A stretch of 64,000 nucleotides of DNA, taken from NCBI RefSeq assembly GCF_029428675.1, contig NZ_JAJNEL010000001.1:3348001-3412000 (forward strand), read 5' to 3'. Position numbers and translations under genes: made by a program. The stretch comes from Streptomyces sp. JH14. GTDB lineage: Bacteria; Actinomycetota; Actinomycetes; Streptomycetales; Streptomycetaceae. This document shows positions 46,659 through 56,403 of the stretch, in pieces. How positions within the stretch are numbered: position 1 is the first letter of the stretch; each line of letters opens with the position of its first letter. A model generated the notes under the pieces. The model did not search any database. It worked only from the letters and a program-made list of their open reading frames with translations, and was not told where the DNA came from.

Positions 46659-47380
46659 TCTCGCCCGGCATGCCCGATACCCCGGTCGTCGCGTTCACCG
46701 CGGTGTCGAAGACCTACCCCGGACGCGTCACCGCCGTCAGCGGGGTCGACCTGGCCATCCAGTACGGAGAACTTGCCTGTGTCGTCGGCCCTTCCGGCTC
46801 GGGCAAATCGACGATGCTGCATCTGATGGGAACCCTGGACAGGCCGTCCGCCGGCCGGATCGCCATTGACGGTCACGAGATCGCCGAGCTGTCCGACCGC
46901 GAGGTCTCCGCGCTGCGGGCCCAGCGGATCGGCTTTGTCTTCCAGCAGTTCCACCTGGCCGTGGGGGTACCTGTGCTGGACACGGTCGCCGACGGCCTGC
47001 TGTACGCGGGCGTGCCCCTGCGGGAACGCCGGCGCAGAGCCGCACGGGCACTGACCCGAGTGGGACTCGATCACCGGCTCGACCACCTCCCCCACCAGCT
47101 CTCCGGGGGCGAACGCCAACGGGCCGCGGTCGCCCGCGCAGTCATCGGCGAACCGGCCCTGCTGCTCGCCGACGAACCCACCGGCAACCTCGACTCGGCC
47201 TCCGGCGCGGCGGTTCTGGAGCTGCTGCGGGAGTTGCACGCGGCCGGAACCACGGTGGTGGTCATCACACACGACCGGGAGATGGCCGAGGCGTTCGACC
47301 GGAAGGTCGAGATGCGCGACGGCCGGATCGTGGCCGACAGCGGCCTTTCCCCGGTGCCCCGCACCGGAGTCCGGAGATGA
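46655..47380 (+). CDS. ABC transporter ATP-binding protein (MacB/LolD type)
   Basis: 241 aa. Walker [10 protein letters not shown]-loop FVFQQFHL, signature LSGGERQR, Walker [16 protein letters not shown] and switch His VVVITHD. GTG start overlapping the adaptor stop (GTGA). The sequence GNLDS after Walker B is typical of the MacB/LolD export subfamily. Drives the permease encoded next. Confidence 0.95.
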   Translation: MISPGMPDTPVVAFTAVSKTYPGRVTAVSGVDLAIQYGELACVVGPSGSGKSTMLHLMGTLDRPSAGRIAIDGHEIAELSDREVSALRAQRIGFVFQQFHLAVGVPVLDTVADGLLYAGVPLRERRRRAARALTRVGLDHRLDHLPHQLSGGERQRAAVARAVIGEPALLLADEPTGNLDSASGAAVLELLRELHAAGTTVVVITHDREMAEAFDRKVEMRDGRIVADSGLSPVPRTGVRR

Positions 47381-48588
47381 GCCGCAGGCGCCGGGCAGCC
47401 GCACTGCGCCCTGCCCGGCTGAGCCCCGCCGACATCGTCCGCCTCGGCGGAACCGGGCTGCGGACCCGGCCGCTGCGTGTGTTCCTGTCCGCGCTGGGCA
47501 TCGCGATCGGTGTGGCGGCGATGGTCGCCGTCGTCGGTATCTCCAGCTCCAGCCGGGCCGAGGTCGACCGCCGGCTCGACCGGCTGGGCACCAACATGCT
47601 GCGCGTCGCCCCGGGCCAGACCCCCGACGGCGAGACGACCCGCCTTCCCGAGGAGGCGGTGCCCATGATCGGGCGTATCGGTCCGGTGCAGCAGGTGGCG
47701 GCGACCGGCACGGTCAAGGGCGCCGCCGTCTACCGCAACGAGCATGTGCCGGTAGGGCGGACCAGCAGCGTCGAGGTCGCCGCAGCCGGCTCGCACCTGC
47801 TGCCGGCGATCGGCGGAAAGGTGCGCACCGGCCGGTGGCTCGAGTCGGCCACCGAGGAGTTTCCGGCCGTGGTGCTCGGCGCCCAGGCGGCCCGGCGACT
47901 CGACGTCTACACCCCGGGGACGCGGCTGTGGCTGGGCGGGAAGTGGTTCTCCCTGGTCGGGGTGCTCGAACCGATGCCGCTGGCACCTGAGGTGGACAGT
48001 TCGGCACTGGTCGGCTGGCAGGCCGCCCAGACGTATCTGGGCTTCGACGGCCATCCGTCCACCGTCTACGTGCGCGCCAGGGACGACCAGGTGACGGCGG
48101 TGCGGGATGTGCTCGCGGCGACGGCGAACCCCGAGAAGCCGAGCGGCGTGCTGGTCTCCCGGCCGTCCGACGCCTTGGCCGCGCGGGAGGCCACGGAGTC
48201 GGCGCTGACCGGGCTGCTGCTCGGCCTCGGCGGGGTCGCGCTCCTGGTGGGCGGGGTCGGCGTGGGCAACACCATGGTCATCTCGGTGCTCGAACGGCGC
48301 CCCGAGATCGGCCTGCGCAGGGCCCTCGGCGCCACCAGCGGCCAGATCCGGGGCCAGTTCGTCTCGGAGTCACTGCTGTTGTCCGCGCTGGGCGGGCTCG
48401 GCGGCACGGTCCTCGGCACGGCCATCACCGCCGGGTACGCATACGTACGGGGATGGCCGACGGAGGTACCGGCGTGGGCGGCGGCTGCCGGGATCGCCGT
48501 CACACTGCTGATCGGGGCGGTCGCCGGGCTCTACCCGGCAGTACGGGCCGGGCGCCTGGCCCCCACACAGGCCCTCGCGGGTTCCTGA
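47377..48588 (+). CDS. MacB-like ABC transporter permease
   Basis: 403 aa. N-terminal helix ([20 protein letters not shown], residues about 33-53), a large extracytoplasmic MacB_PCD domain (about 55-265), then three C-terminal helices with the FtsX motif [20 protein letters not shown] between them. The ATG overlaps the ATPase stop. Exports a peptide, lipid or drug; the substrate is unknown. Confidence 0.93.
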   Translation: MSRRRRAAALRPARLSPADIVRLGGTGLRTRPLRVFLSALGIAIGVAAMVAVVGISSSSRAEVDRRLDRLGTNMLRVAPGQTPDGETTRLPEEAVPMIGRIGPVQQVAATGTVKGAAVYRNEHVPVGRTSSVEVAAAGSHLLPAIGGKVRTGRWLESATEEFPAVVLGAQAARRLDVYTPGTRLWLGGKWFSLVGVLEPMPLAPEVDSSALVGWQAAQTYLGFDGHPSTVYVRARDDQVTAVRDVLAATANPEKPSGVLVSRPSDALAAREATESALTGLLLGLGGVALLVGGVGVGNTMVISVLERRPEIGLRRALGATSGQIRGQFVSESLLLSALGGLGGTVLGTAITAGYAYVRGWPTEVPAWAAAAGIAVTLLIGAVAGLYPAVRAGRLAPTQALAGS

Positions 48589-48623
48589 CCCGACCGCACT
48601 CCTCCCCGGCCGGACGGACCGGG

Positions 48624-50252
48624 TCACCGGGCGGCCGCCGGGACCGTGGAGAGCACGACGGTGAAGGTCGTCCCGGCACCCACCGTGCTCTCCACGTCGA
48701 TCGTCCCCCGGTGATCGGTCACGATCTGCCGGGCGATGGAAAGCCCCAGACCACTGCCGCCGGTGGCGCGGCCCCGGGCCGCATCCGCCCGCCAGAAGCG
48801 GTCGAAGAGGTGCGGCAGATGCTCGGCCGGTATCCCCTTCCCGGTGTCCCGCACCTGAAGGACCGCCGACTCGCCGTGCCGGACCAGAGCCAGCGTCACG
48901 GTGCCACCCGGCGGCGTGGCCCGCAGCGCGTTGCCGATGAGATTGCCGACGACCTGACGCAGTCGGTCCGTATCGGCGTCCACGTACACCCGCTGCGGCC
49001 CCTCCAGCTCCAGGGACACACCGGCTGCCTCGGCCTGGGCCCGATGGGCGGTGCGACAGGTGTCGAGGACGTCGAGCAGATCGACGACCGCGTGGTGGTA
49101 GGTGAGTGCACCGGCCTCGGCCAGCGCCAGGTCCTGCAGATCGTCCACGATCCGCTGCTGCAGCATCGCCTCCTCGTGGAGGGAGTCGAGCAGTTCGGGG
49201 GTCGGCTCGACGAACCCGTCCTGCAGCGCTTCCAGATAGCCGCGCAGATTGGCCAGCGGGGTACGGAGCTCATGTGCGATGTCGCCGATGAGACGGCGCT
49301 GACGCTCCTCGCCGGTCTGGACGGAGTCGGCCATCCTGTTGAAGGCACGTCCGAGTTCGGCGATCTCGTCGCGACCCGAGGCGGGGACCCGCCGCTCCAG
49401 GTCCCCTTCCCCCAGCCCCCGGGCTGCCAGGGTCAGGGCTCGCACCGGGCGCAGCACCGCCCTGCTCAGGAGCAGTCCGCCGAGGATGACGGCAAGGCCG
49501 ACCCCGACCGCGACAGCCACCGTGGGCGCGGCGGCCAAAGTGGCCGGCGATTCGTCCCGTACGCCGAGGCGTACCTGAAGGCGCGGCGGCGCGACGGACG
49601 CCGTCCGCTCGTCGAAAACTCGCTGCAGACATGCTGCGAGACGCGGGTCGGACACACAGGTCGAGGCGGCGTCGTGATCCTGGGCGGCGCCCGGATCCGC
49701 ATCGCCGGCCGGCTCCTTGCACTGGGGTGGGCGGCGGTCCGTACTGATCCGGGGGATTCCGAAGCTGTTCGGCCGGGCCGTCATCCTGACGCCCGCCCGG
49801 GTCAGGCAGGTCTGGTACGCCGCCACGGCACGGTACTCACCGATCGCGGTCACGGTGAGTTTGACCGAGGCCAGCGGCACCTTCCCCTGGGGGAACCGCA
49901 GTTCGGGGCGCGGGTCGACGGGGACCGGGGGCCGGCTGCTCACCGCGCGGGGCTCGCGGCCTGCGAGGGCGTCGGAATCGGCCAGCAGCACGTCGGACTC
50001 CGTGGTGACCCGGATGCGTTGTCCGGTGTCCCTCTCCAGCTCCGCGACCGTCGGCGAGACGCCTTCCCAGGTGCCGTGTGCGAAGCCGTACGCATGGAGC
50101 TCGCCGGTGATCCGGGACACCTCCTGCCGCCCCGCACGATCGGACTCGCGTACCTGACTGGTCACCTGACGTAGCGTCAGCCAAGCGGTGGCCGCCGTGG
50201 CGGCCATGGCGACCAGCATGAGCAGGCCGATGACCCGCAACCGCAGACTCAC
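48624..50252 (-). CDS. sensor histidine kinase
   Basis: 542 aa. Membrane helix 1 at about residues 7-26, then a sensor region of about 210 residues containing Cys149, Cys178, Cys199 and Cys208, then helix 2 (about 240-262), a HAMP domain (RPVRALTLAARGLGEGDLER), HisKA with H327 in DIAHELRTPL, and HATPase with N, G1 (DTGKGIP) and G2 (GGSGLGLSI) boxes. The start overlaps the response-regulator stop by four bases. Convergent with the ABC operon, stops 35 bp apart; likely regulates it. Confidence 0.94.
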   Translation of the reverse strand: MSLRLRVIGLLMLVAMAATAATAWLTLRQVTSQVRESDRAGRQEVSRITGELHAYGFAHGTWEGVSPTVAELERDTGQRIRVTTESDVLLADSDALAGREPRAVSSRPPVPVDPRPELRFPQGKVPLASVKLTVTAIGEYRAVAAYQTCLTRAGVRMTARPNSFGIPRISTDRRPPQCKEPAGDADPGAAQDHDAASTCVSDPRLAACLQRVFDERTASVAPPRLQVRLGVRDESPATLAAAPTVAVAVGVGLAVILGGLLLSRAVLRPVRALTLAARGLGEGDLERRVPASGRDEIAELGRAFNRMADSVQTGEERQRRLIGDIAHELRTPLANLRGYLEALQDGFVEPTPELLDSLHEEAMLQQRIVDDLQDLALAEAGALTYHHAVVDLLDVLDTCRTAHRAQAEAAGVSLELEGPQRVYVDADTDRLRQVVGNLIGNALRATPPGGTVTLALVRHGESAVLQVRDTGKGIPAEHLPHLFDRFWRADAARGRATGGSGLGLSIARQIVTDHRGTIDVESTVGAGTTFTVVLSTVPAAAR

Positions 50253-50950
50253 CGCGTCTCCCTGGGCCCGCCCGCCAGCCGGTAGCCCCGCCCGTAGACG
50301 GTCTCCACATACCGGGCGCCTTCTCGGCCCTTCTCCAGCTTCCGCCGCAGATTCATCACATGGGCATCGACCGTGCGCTCCAGGACGTTCTGATCGAACC
50401 CGAAGACCCGGTCGATGATCTGCGCCCTGGTGAACACCCGCCCGGGCTCCCCCGCCAGCACGGTCAGGATCGCGAACTCCTTGCCGGTCAGCACCACCGG
50501 TGCCCCTGCCACTCGCACTTCGAAGCGGGCGGTGTCCACCTCCAGATCCCCGACCGCGAGCACAGCGGACTCGTCACCCCCGGCCGACTTCGCCCTCCGC
50601 AGCAGTGCCCTGACCCGAGCAGTCAGCTCCCTCGGGCTGTACGGCTTGGTCATGTAGTCGTCGGCCCCGAGGTCGAGCCCGAGGAGCATGTCCTCCTCCG
50701 TGGTCCGCGCGGTGAGCAGCAGGATGGGCACCTGGGATTCGGCGCGCAGGATGCGGCACACGTCGAGACCGTCGACGTTCGGCATCATCACGTCGAGCAC
50801 GATGAGATCGGGCCGGGTGGATCTGGCCCGGTCGACCGCCGAACGGCCGTCGGCGACGACCTGGACCTCGTTCCCCTCCCGCTCCAGATAGATCCTGATC
50901 AGTCGCGCCTGTTTCACGTCATCTTCGGCGACCAGTATGCGAGCACTCAA
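50249..50950 (-). CDS. OmpR-family response regulator
   Basis: 233 aa. Receiver domain with acidic pocket ED10D11, phospho-acceptor D53 (LIVLDVMMP), T81 and K103 (DYMTKPYSPRE). C-terminal winged helix (about 130-228) ends RTVDAHVMNLRRKLEKGREG then VYGRGYRLAG. First gene of the two-component operon. The 11-bp repeats at 44573 are a plausible target. Confidence 0.95.
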   Translation of the reverse strand: MSARILVAEDDVKQARLIRIYLEREGNEVQVVADGRSAVDRARSTRPDLIVLDVMMPNVDGLDVCRILRAESQVPILLLTARTTEEDMLLGLDLGADDYMTKPYSPRELTARVRALLRRAKSAGGDESAVLAVGDLEVDTARFEVRVAGAPVVLTGKEFAILTVLAGEPGRVFTRAQIIDRVFGFDQNVLERTVDAHVMNLRRKLEKGREGARYVETVYGRGYRLAGGPRETR

Positions 50951-51422
50951 CGGGACTCCTCCGGCTGGAATTTCACAGAGTACCCGGTCAACGGCCGGGA
51001 CGAATGAGCAATGCTCAAACCCTCATTCGGAACTAAATCCTCCACGGATGAATCGAAAATGACGTGGCCGATTCCGCACAAGAAAATGGCCGAAGTCGAT
51101 CCTCGAGCCACTCCCTCACAGGCCTCATTCGGCCAGGGCCGTCGCCGCCGAACGCGGAAACCGAGGGCTGCCGCGCACATGCCTTTCGGGCCATTCGAAT
51201 TGGCCTCGCACCCCTCCCATGTCCTGTTTTCGCCCTGCGATCTTTCGGCCTCACTGGAATCAAAAATGGCCATCTGTGGGCGGAATCCTTTCTTCAGAAT
51301 TTTCGGTTCGAAATCGTACTAGCGCCACTCGCATCCCCGGTGATGCAGCGGTCGCTGCCTCCTTTCCAGGAGCACCTGCCACACGGGAGCAGCGAAAACA
51401 GAAGTCAACGATGGGGGATCCA
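50951..51422. other. AT-richer intergenic region
   Basis: About 470 bp between the divergent response regulator and the SH3-like gene, clearly lower in GC than its surroundings (for example 51000-51070 and 51230-51330). No gene seen. GGGGGA before 51423 is the ribosome binding site of the next gene. The composition suggests acquired DNA or a large regulatory region. Confidence 0.45.
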
Positions 51423-51779
51423 ATGAAGCGTCGAATCGCAGTCGTCCTGCCCGCGCTCGTGGCGGTGGCCGCGAGTATTCCGATCGCGCTCTCCACCACC
51501 CCGGCGGTGGCGTCCGCCGCCTGCGGCAAGACCGTCGCCGACAAGGACAGCAGCGCCTGGAACGCCACGGCCGGCGGGGCCAACGAACGTAGTGGTTCCA
51601 GCACCGGCTGCGCGATCAACGGAATCGCGTACTCCGGGCACAAGCTGGACTACCACTGCTACACGGTGGCCGGCGACTACACCTGGACGTACCTCAGGAA
51701 CGACAGCACGGGTACCTACGGGTGGGTCCGCGACGACCTCCTGAGCGACTACGGAAGCCTGGTGTACTGCGGCTTCTGA
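51423..51779 (+). CDS. small secreted SH3-like protein
   Basis: 118 aa. Sec signal peptide MKRRIAVVLPALVAVAASIP with cleavage near AVASA-AC (about residue 32). The mature part has four Cys and an SH3b-like pattern: GIAYSGHKLDYHCYTVAGDY then TWTYLRNDSTGTYGWVRDDL, where the W-x-Y-L...G-W-V core is typical of bacterial SH3 domains that contact the cell wall. ATG 51423 after GGGGGA. Likely extracellular; role unknown. Confidence 0.82.
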   Translation: MKRRIAVVLPALVAVAASIPIALSTTPAVASAACGKTVADKDSSAWNATAGGANERSGSSTGCAINGIAYSGHKLDYHCYTVAGDYTWTYLRNDSTGTYGWVRDDLLSDYGSLVYCGF

Positions 51780-51793
51780 CCCGCCCGCAGAGT

Positions 51794-51818
51794 CCGGGTC
51801 CTCACTGCGGGGACCCGG
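51794..51818 (+). terminator. terminator after the SH3-like gene
   Basis: Stem CCGGGTCC/GGACCCGG with a 9-nt loop, 15 bases after the stop. The remaining 280 bp to 52099 contain no gene that I can support. Confidence 0.7.
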
Positions 51819-52099
51819 CTCCGGACAGGCCGGCCGAGCCGGTGACACGTCGGGGGGCGGTCTCGCCGAGGCCGCCCCTCCCCCGGCTCCTTGCGCTCCC
51901 ACTGCACGGGAGAGCGGGGGGCCGGGTGCGCCGTCGCCGCAGATCCCACCCATCCTGATGTTCCATCAATTCTTTTTGGAAAAGGGCTCATCGGGGATGG
52001 GCGCTGTTGTGCCGCCGTGACGGTTTCCGCATCGATTCCGCAGCAGACGACTGGCACTCTTCTCCCCTCACACAGCTCAGTCCAGGGGGGTGCAGAGTC

Positions 52100-52811
52100 A
52101 TGCCTGCACGCAGCCGCCTCGCCGCCATTGCCGCGACAACCCTGATCACCACCAGCAGCGCGATGTTCCTCGCCGCCTGCGATCCGTCGAGTTCCGCGGA
52201 CGCCGCGTCGAGCACCGCTCCGAACACCTCGTCCCCGGGCACCTCCGCTACGGGCACCTCCGCTCCGGCCGGGCCGGGTGGCGGCACGCCGGCCGGGAGC
52301 GGGATGAACGGCACGTCAAAGGCGAACCGGCTGACCATCAGCAACGGCTCGAACACCGTCCTCATGAAAGGCACTTCCGTCGACTTCGGCACCGCGGTAC
52401 GGGATCTCGCCTGGTCCCCCGACGGCTCCAGGGCCGCTTTCGTCGACGGTCACGGCGATCTGGTGGTCGCCGCGGCCGACGGCACCGGCCGGAAGACCGT
52501 CGCCAGGAACCCGGGCGGCCAGACCTGGTCCCACCCGACCTGGCAGGTGTACGGCAACGACAGCCAGGGCAGTCACCCGGGCGAGCAGAACATCGTCTTC
52601 ACCGCCAGGCAGGGCAACACCCTGAAGCTGGATGTGGTCGCCGTACGGGGAGACCCAGGAGCTGCTCGCCGGGTTCTGGGTGCTCGACTGCGAGAGCCTG
52701 GAGCGGGTCACGGAGATCGCGGCGCGCATCGCGCGGTGCCCGGCTCCCGACGGCGCCCCCGTCCACCCCGTCGTCATCCGGCCGATCCTCGACGGCGGAG
52801 GCGATGTGTGA
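52100..52811 (+). pseudogene. chimeric remnant: TolB/WD40-like lipoprotein fused to the tail of a YCII-family gene
   Basis: From ATG 52100 (GGGGGG before it) a lipoprotein reads MPARSRLAAIAATTLITTSS with lipobox L-A-A-C, a Ser/Thr-rich linker, and the first WD40-like repeat VRDLAWSPDGSRAAFVDGHG. Similarity stops near 52646 (LKLDVVAVRG). From about 52650, in another frame, the sequence is ETQELLAGFWVLDCESLERV then TEIAARIARCPAPDG..VVIRPILDGGGDV with stop at 52809, the C-terminal part of a YCII/DGPF-domain protein. A deletion seems to have joined two unrelated genes, so neither is likely to work. Confidence 0.72.
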
Positions 52812-52911
52812 GCCTCGGCAGCCGCCTTCGGATACCCCTTCAGTCGCAGCAGGCGCGCGTCGGCCGCGTCTGGACTCGCCGTCGCCCGCCCATGTCGCGA
52901 TGATCGAAGAC

Positions 52912-53526
52912 ATGACACAGAGCAACGGGAGCACGGCCCATACCTTGCAGATCGCCCAGCAGCCGGAGGCGGACGAACTCCTCGGCCGCAGCCCGCTGGC
53001 GGCCATGATCGGCATGCTGCTGGACCAGCAGGTTCCGATGGAGTGGGCCTTCTCCGGCCCGTTCACCCTGGCACAGCGGATGGGTTCCGACGACCTGGAC
53101 GCCCACGAGATCGCCGCCTACGACCCCGAGGCGTTCACCCAGCTCTTCACCGCGAAACCCGCTCTGCACCGCTATCCGGGCTCCATGGCCAAACGGGTGC
53201 AGCAGCTCTGCCAGTTCCTGGTGGCGGAGTACGACGGAGACGCCGACGCGGTGTGGGGCGATGCCGGGACCGGCGCCGAGCTGCTGAAGCGGCTGAAGGC
53301 GCTGCCCGGGTTCGGCACCCAGAAGGCACAGATCTTCCTGGCGCTGCTCGGCAAGCAGCTGGGCGTCCGGCCGGCCGGCTGGCGGGCGGCGGCAGGCCCG
53401 TACGGGGAGGCGGGGTCGCACCGGTCGGTCGCCGACATCACCGGCCCCGACTCACTCGCCAGGGTCCGCGCATACAAGCAGGAGGCGAAGGCCGCGGCGA
53501 AGGCGGCGGCCGCAAAGAAGAGCTGA
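52912..53526 (+). CDS. HhH-GPD-type base-excision DNA repair protein
   Basis: 204 aa. EADELLGRSPLAAMIGMLLD then QQVPMEWAFSGPFTLAQRMG is the N-terminus of the actinobacterial HhH-GPD family. The helix-hairpin-helix is LKALPGFGTQKAQIFLALLG (about 138-157). The invariant glycosylase Asp is not obvious after the hairpin, and the tail is Lys/Ala rich. ATG 52912 is chosen; ATG 52900 is also possible and no clear ribosome binding site decides. Likely nuclear-type DNA glycosylase or a binding relative. Confidence 0.85.
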   Translation: MTQSNGSTAHTLQIAQQPEADELLGRSPLAAMIGMLLDQQVPMEWAFSGPFTLAQRMGSDDLDAHEIAAYDPEAFTQLFTAKPALHRYPGSMAKRVQQLCQFLVAEYDGDADAVWGDAGTGAELLKRLKALPGFGTQKAQIFLALLGKQLGVRPAGWRAAAGPYGEAGSHRSVADITGPDSLARVRAYKQEAKAAAKAAAAKKS

Positions 53527-53606
53527 GCCCCGGACGGCTCACCGCCGTCACCGCAGGACAGATCAGGATGGGGGAGGGGTGGGGGCCCCGACAGCGGTCC
53601 CGCCCC

Positions 53607-55199
53607 CTACCGCCGGCGACGTGCCGTACCGAAGAGCGATCGCGAGATCTCCCGCCCCAGCTGCGTCCCGACCGACCGCGCCAGCGACCGGAACATCCCG
53701 CTCCCCACCACCTGTTCCACCAGCGAGGCGTCGTCCTCCGGCTGCCTGGGCGCCTTCTTCGCCTTCTTCGCAGCCTTGCCCGCCGCCTCCGCCGTGCCCG
53801 CCGTGCCCGCCGCGGCCTGCTGCTCGGCCTCGTGCTCGGCGGTGAGCTTCTCGTACGCCGACTCCCGGTCCACCGCCTCGGCGTAACGCCCGTACAGGGG
53901 CGAGCCCTTCACCGCCGCGTCCAGCTGCGTCGCGGCGAGCGGCCCCATCAGTGACTGCGGCGACCGCAGCCGGGTAGCGGCGACCGGTGTGGGCGCACCG
54001 TTCTCGCTCAGTACGGTGATCACCGCCTCGCCGATGCCCAGCCCGGTCAGCAGCTCTTCCAGGTCGTACGGCGAGTTCGGGAACGTCTTCACCGTCGCCC
54101 GCAACGCCTTCGCATCGTCCGGCGTGAACGCCCGCAGCGCGTGCTGCACCCGGTTGCCGAGCTGCGCCAGAACATCCCCGGGGACGTCGCGCGGCGTCTG
54201 CGTGACGAAGAAGATGCCCACGCCCTTGGAACGGATCAGCCGCACGGTCTGGGTGATCGCGTCCAGGAACGCCTTCGACGCCCCGTCGAAGAGCAGATGC
54301 GCCTCGTCGAAGAAGAACACCAGCTTCGGCCGGTCCAGGTCGCCGACCTCCGGCAGATCGTGGAAGAGATCCGCGAGCAGCCACATCAGGAACGTCGAGA
54401 AGAGCTGCGGCTTGTCCTGTACGGCGGCCAGTTCCAGTACGGAGACCAGCCCTCGTCCGTCCGGCGCCTGCCGCAGCAGCTCCGCCGTGTCGAACTCCGG
54501 CTCGCCGAAGAAGTCGCCCGCCCCCTGCTGCTCGAAGGCGGTGAGCGATCGCAGGATCACCCCGGCGGTGGCCGTGGAGAGCCCACCGATCCCCTTCAGC
54601 TCGGGCCTGCCCGTGTCCGAGACGAGAAACGCGACGACGGCCCGCAGATCCTTCAGGTCCACCAACTCCAGGCCCTTGCCGTCGGCGTAGTGGAAGATCA
54701 GGCCGAGCGACTGCTCCTGCGTCCGGTTGAGCTGGAGCACCTTGGAGAGCAGTACGGGCCCGAAGCTGGTGACGGTCGCCCGCAGCGGAATGCCGGGACC
54801 GATGCCGCCGAGCGCGTAGAACTCGCAGGGGAAGCCCTTGGCCTCCCAGCTCTGCCCGACCTGCCCGGCCCGCTCGGTGACCTTGCCGCCCGGCTCGCCG
54901 GGAGCGGCGATGCCGGACACGTCTCCCTTGATGTCGGCGAGGAAGACCGGCACTCCGTTCGCCGACAGCTGTTCGGCGATCAGCTGGAGGGTCTTCGTCT
55001 TGCCGGTGCCGGTGGCGCCCGCGACGAGTCCGTGCCGGTTGAGCATCCCCAGCGGGACCCGGATCTGAGCGCCGGGCAGACACGCTCCGTCCCAGAGCAG
55101 CGCACCCAGACCGAGGGCGGCTCCGTCGACGGCGTACCCGTCGGCGATCTTCTGAGCAGGCTGCGGCAGCACCCCGGCGGCTTCTCCGACGTCACTCAT
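53607..55199 (-). CDS. HerA-like helicase (DUF853 family)
   Basis: 530 aa from ATG 55199 (MSDVGEAAGVLPQPAQKIAD). Walker A LVAGATGTGKTKTLQ (about residue 60), Walker B KLVFFFDEAHLLFDGA (about 265), and TQTPRDVPGDVLAQLGNRVQ with an arginine-finger region. A Lys/Ala-rich tail (about 440-490) and basic C-terminus RSLFGTARRRR follow. Bacterial DUF853 ATPases relate to HerA/FtsK pumps; function is not established. The long frame upstream of 55199 is not protein-like. Monocistronic. Confidence 0.9.
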   Translation of the reverse strand: MSDVGEAAGVLPQPAQKIADGYAVDGAALGLGALLWDGACLPGAQIRVPLGMLNRHGLVAGATGTGKTKTLQLIAEQLSANGVPVFLADIKGDVSGIAAPGEPGGKVTERAGQVGQSWEAKGFPCEFYALGGIGPGIPLRATVTSFGPVLLSKVLQLNRTQEQSLGLIFHYADGKGLELVDLKDLRAVVAFLVSDTGRPELKGIGGLSTATAGVILRSLTAFEQQGAGDFFGEPEFDTAELLRQAPDGRGLVSVLELAAVQDKPQLFSTFLMWLLADLFHDLPEVGDLDRPKLVFFFDEAHLLFDGASKAFLDAITQTVRLIRSKGVGIFFVTQTPRDVPGDVLAQLGNRVQHALRAFTPDDAKALRATVKTFPNSPYDLEELLTGLGIGEAVITVLSENGAPTPVAATRLRSPQSLMGPLAATQLDAAVKGSPLYGRYAEAVDRESAYEKLTAEHEAEQQAAAGTAGTAEAAGKAAKKAKKAPRQPEDDASLVEQVVGSGMFRSLARSVGTQLGREISRSLFGTARRRR

Positions 55200-55302
55200 C
55201 ACGGCCCCTGTTCCGGAATGCCTGCTTTTATGGCGCTCCGACAAGCATCGCAGTACCGCTCCATGGCTGCGCCCGGAGGCCCTTGGCCGGTAGGCTTTCC
55301 GT

Positions 55303-55599
55303 GTGATCTTCAAGCGCATCGGAAATGGGCGGCCTTATCCCGACCACGGCCGGGAAAGCACCCGGCAGTGGGCGGATGTCGCGCCGCGCCCGGTCCGCCT
55401 CGACCAGCTGGTGACGACCAAGGGGCAGCTGGACCTCGAAACGCTCCTGGCCGAGGACTCGACGTTCTACGGGGACCTGTTCGCCCACGTCGTGAAGTGG
55501 CAGGGCGACCTCTATCTGGAGGACGGGCTGCACCGCGCGGTCCGTGCGGCGCTCCAGCAGCGCCAGGTTCTGCACGCCCGCGTGCTCGAGCTCGGCTGA
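55303..55599 (+). CDS. conserved small actinobacterial protein
   Basis: 98 aa from GTG 55303: MIFKRIGNGRPYPDHGREST, then VRLDQLVTTKGQLDLETLLA and VKWQGDLYLEDGLHRAVRAA. The strand followed by DGLHR and an Ala-rich helix looks like part of a ParB-type fold. I recall automatic annotation as a VapB-type antitoxin, but no toxin gene is next to it. Strongly conserved in Streptomyces between the HerA-like gene and the LytR_C gene. Function unknown. Confidence 0.82.
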   Translation: MIFKRIGNGRPYPDHGRESTRQWADVAPRPVRLDQLVTTKGQLDLETLLAEDSTFYGDLFAHVVKWQGDLYLEDGLHRAVRAALQQRQVLHARVLELG

Positions 55600-55715
55600 C
55601 GCACGGCGCGCGCCGGACGATTTTTCGGGTGCTTTCGAGTGCTTTCGCACTCGGACGGGCGCCATCCATTGATCATTTAGTACGCATCTTCACCAGGTCG
55701 CATTACGCTGCGCCC

Positions 55716-56336
55716 ATGAGCATGCTGACTCCCCCCGGCATGGGCGGAAAGTACCGCATCACGGGTGACAAGTACCCCCGCATGCGCCGCCCTCGACGCC
55801 GCCGGACACTGGTCCTGGCTTCCCTTGCCTCCGTGGTGGCCCTCGGGCTGGCCGGATGGGGGTCGCTGCAGCTCATCGACGTCTTCACCGGCGGTGACGG
55901 AAACGCCGGCGCCGCCGGGCGCGCGGCCGCATGCTCCTCCGCCAAGCCGTCCGCGCCCGCGAAGGCGCTGCCGAAGCCGGGCGGGATCACGGTCAACGTC
56001 TACAACGCGACACCGCGCGGCGGGCTCGCGAAGGCCGCGGCCGACGAGCTGAAGAAGCGCGGCTTCCGTATCGGCAAGGTGGGCAACGCCTCGGCCGCGT
56101 ACGACAAGAAGGTTCCCGGGCCCGCGGTACTGGTGGGGGCGCCGACGGCCATGAACGGCTCGTTCCCGGTCCTGGGTACGCAGTTGGCGGGCACCACGCC
56201 GAAGACCGACACGCGCAAGACGGCGGACGTCGATCTGATCATCGGTACGGCGTTCAAGAAGCTCAACACACCGAAGGACGCTGCGGCGGCCCTGGCCGTC
56301 CTGAACAAGCCGGCCCCCGCGCCCTCCTGCGGGTGA
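55716..56336 (+). CDS. LytR C-terminal (LytR_C) domain membrane protein
   Basis: 206 aa. Cytoplasmic basic N-terminus, one membrane helix (about 32-55: LVLASLASVVALGLAGWGSL), Ala-rich linker, then the LytR_C domain (ITVNVYNATPRGGLAKAAAD then ELKKRGFRIGKVGN ... VDLIIGTAFKKL). Such domains bind cell-wall components outside the membrane. TACGCT (55704-55709) six bases before the ATG suggests a leaderless message. Stands before the convergent upp. Confidence 0.9.
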   Translation: MSMLTPPGMGGKYRITGDKYPRMRRPRRRRTLVLASLASVVALGLAGWGSLQLIDVFTGGDGNAGAAGRAAACSSAKPSAPAKALPKPGGITVNVYNATPRGGLAKAAADELKKRGFRIGKVGNASAAYDKKVPGPAVLVGAPTAMNGSFPVLGTQLAGTTPKTDTRKTADVDLIIGTAFKKLNTPKDAAAALAVLNKPAPAPSCG

Positions 56337-56403
56337 CACCGCAGAAAGGGCCCGAGAGCCGCAGGTCTTCGCCGAACCGTGACGCCTGAGGGCCTGACGG
56401 GTC

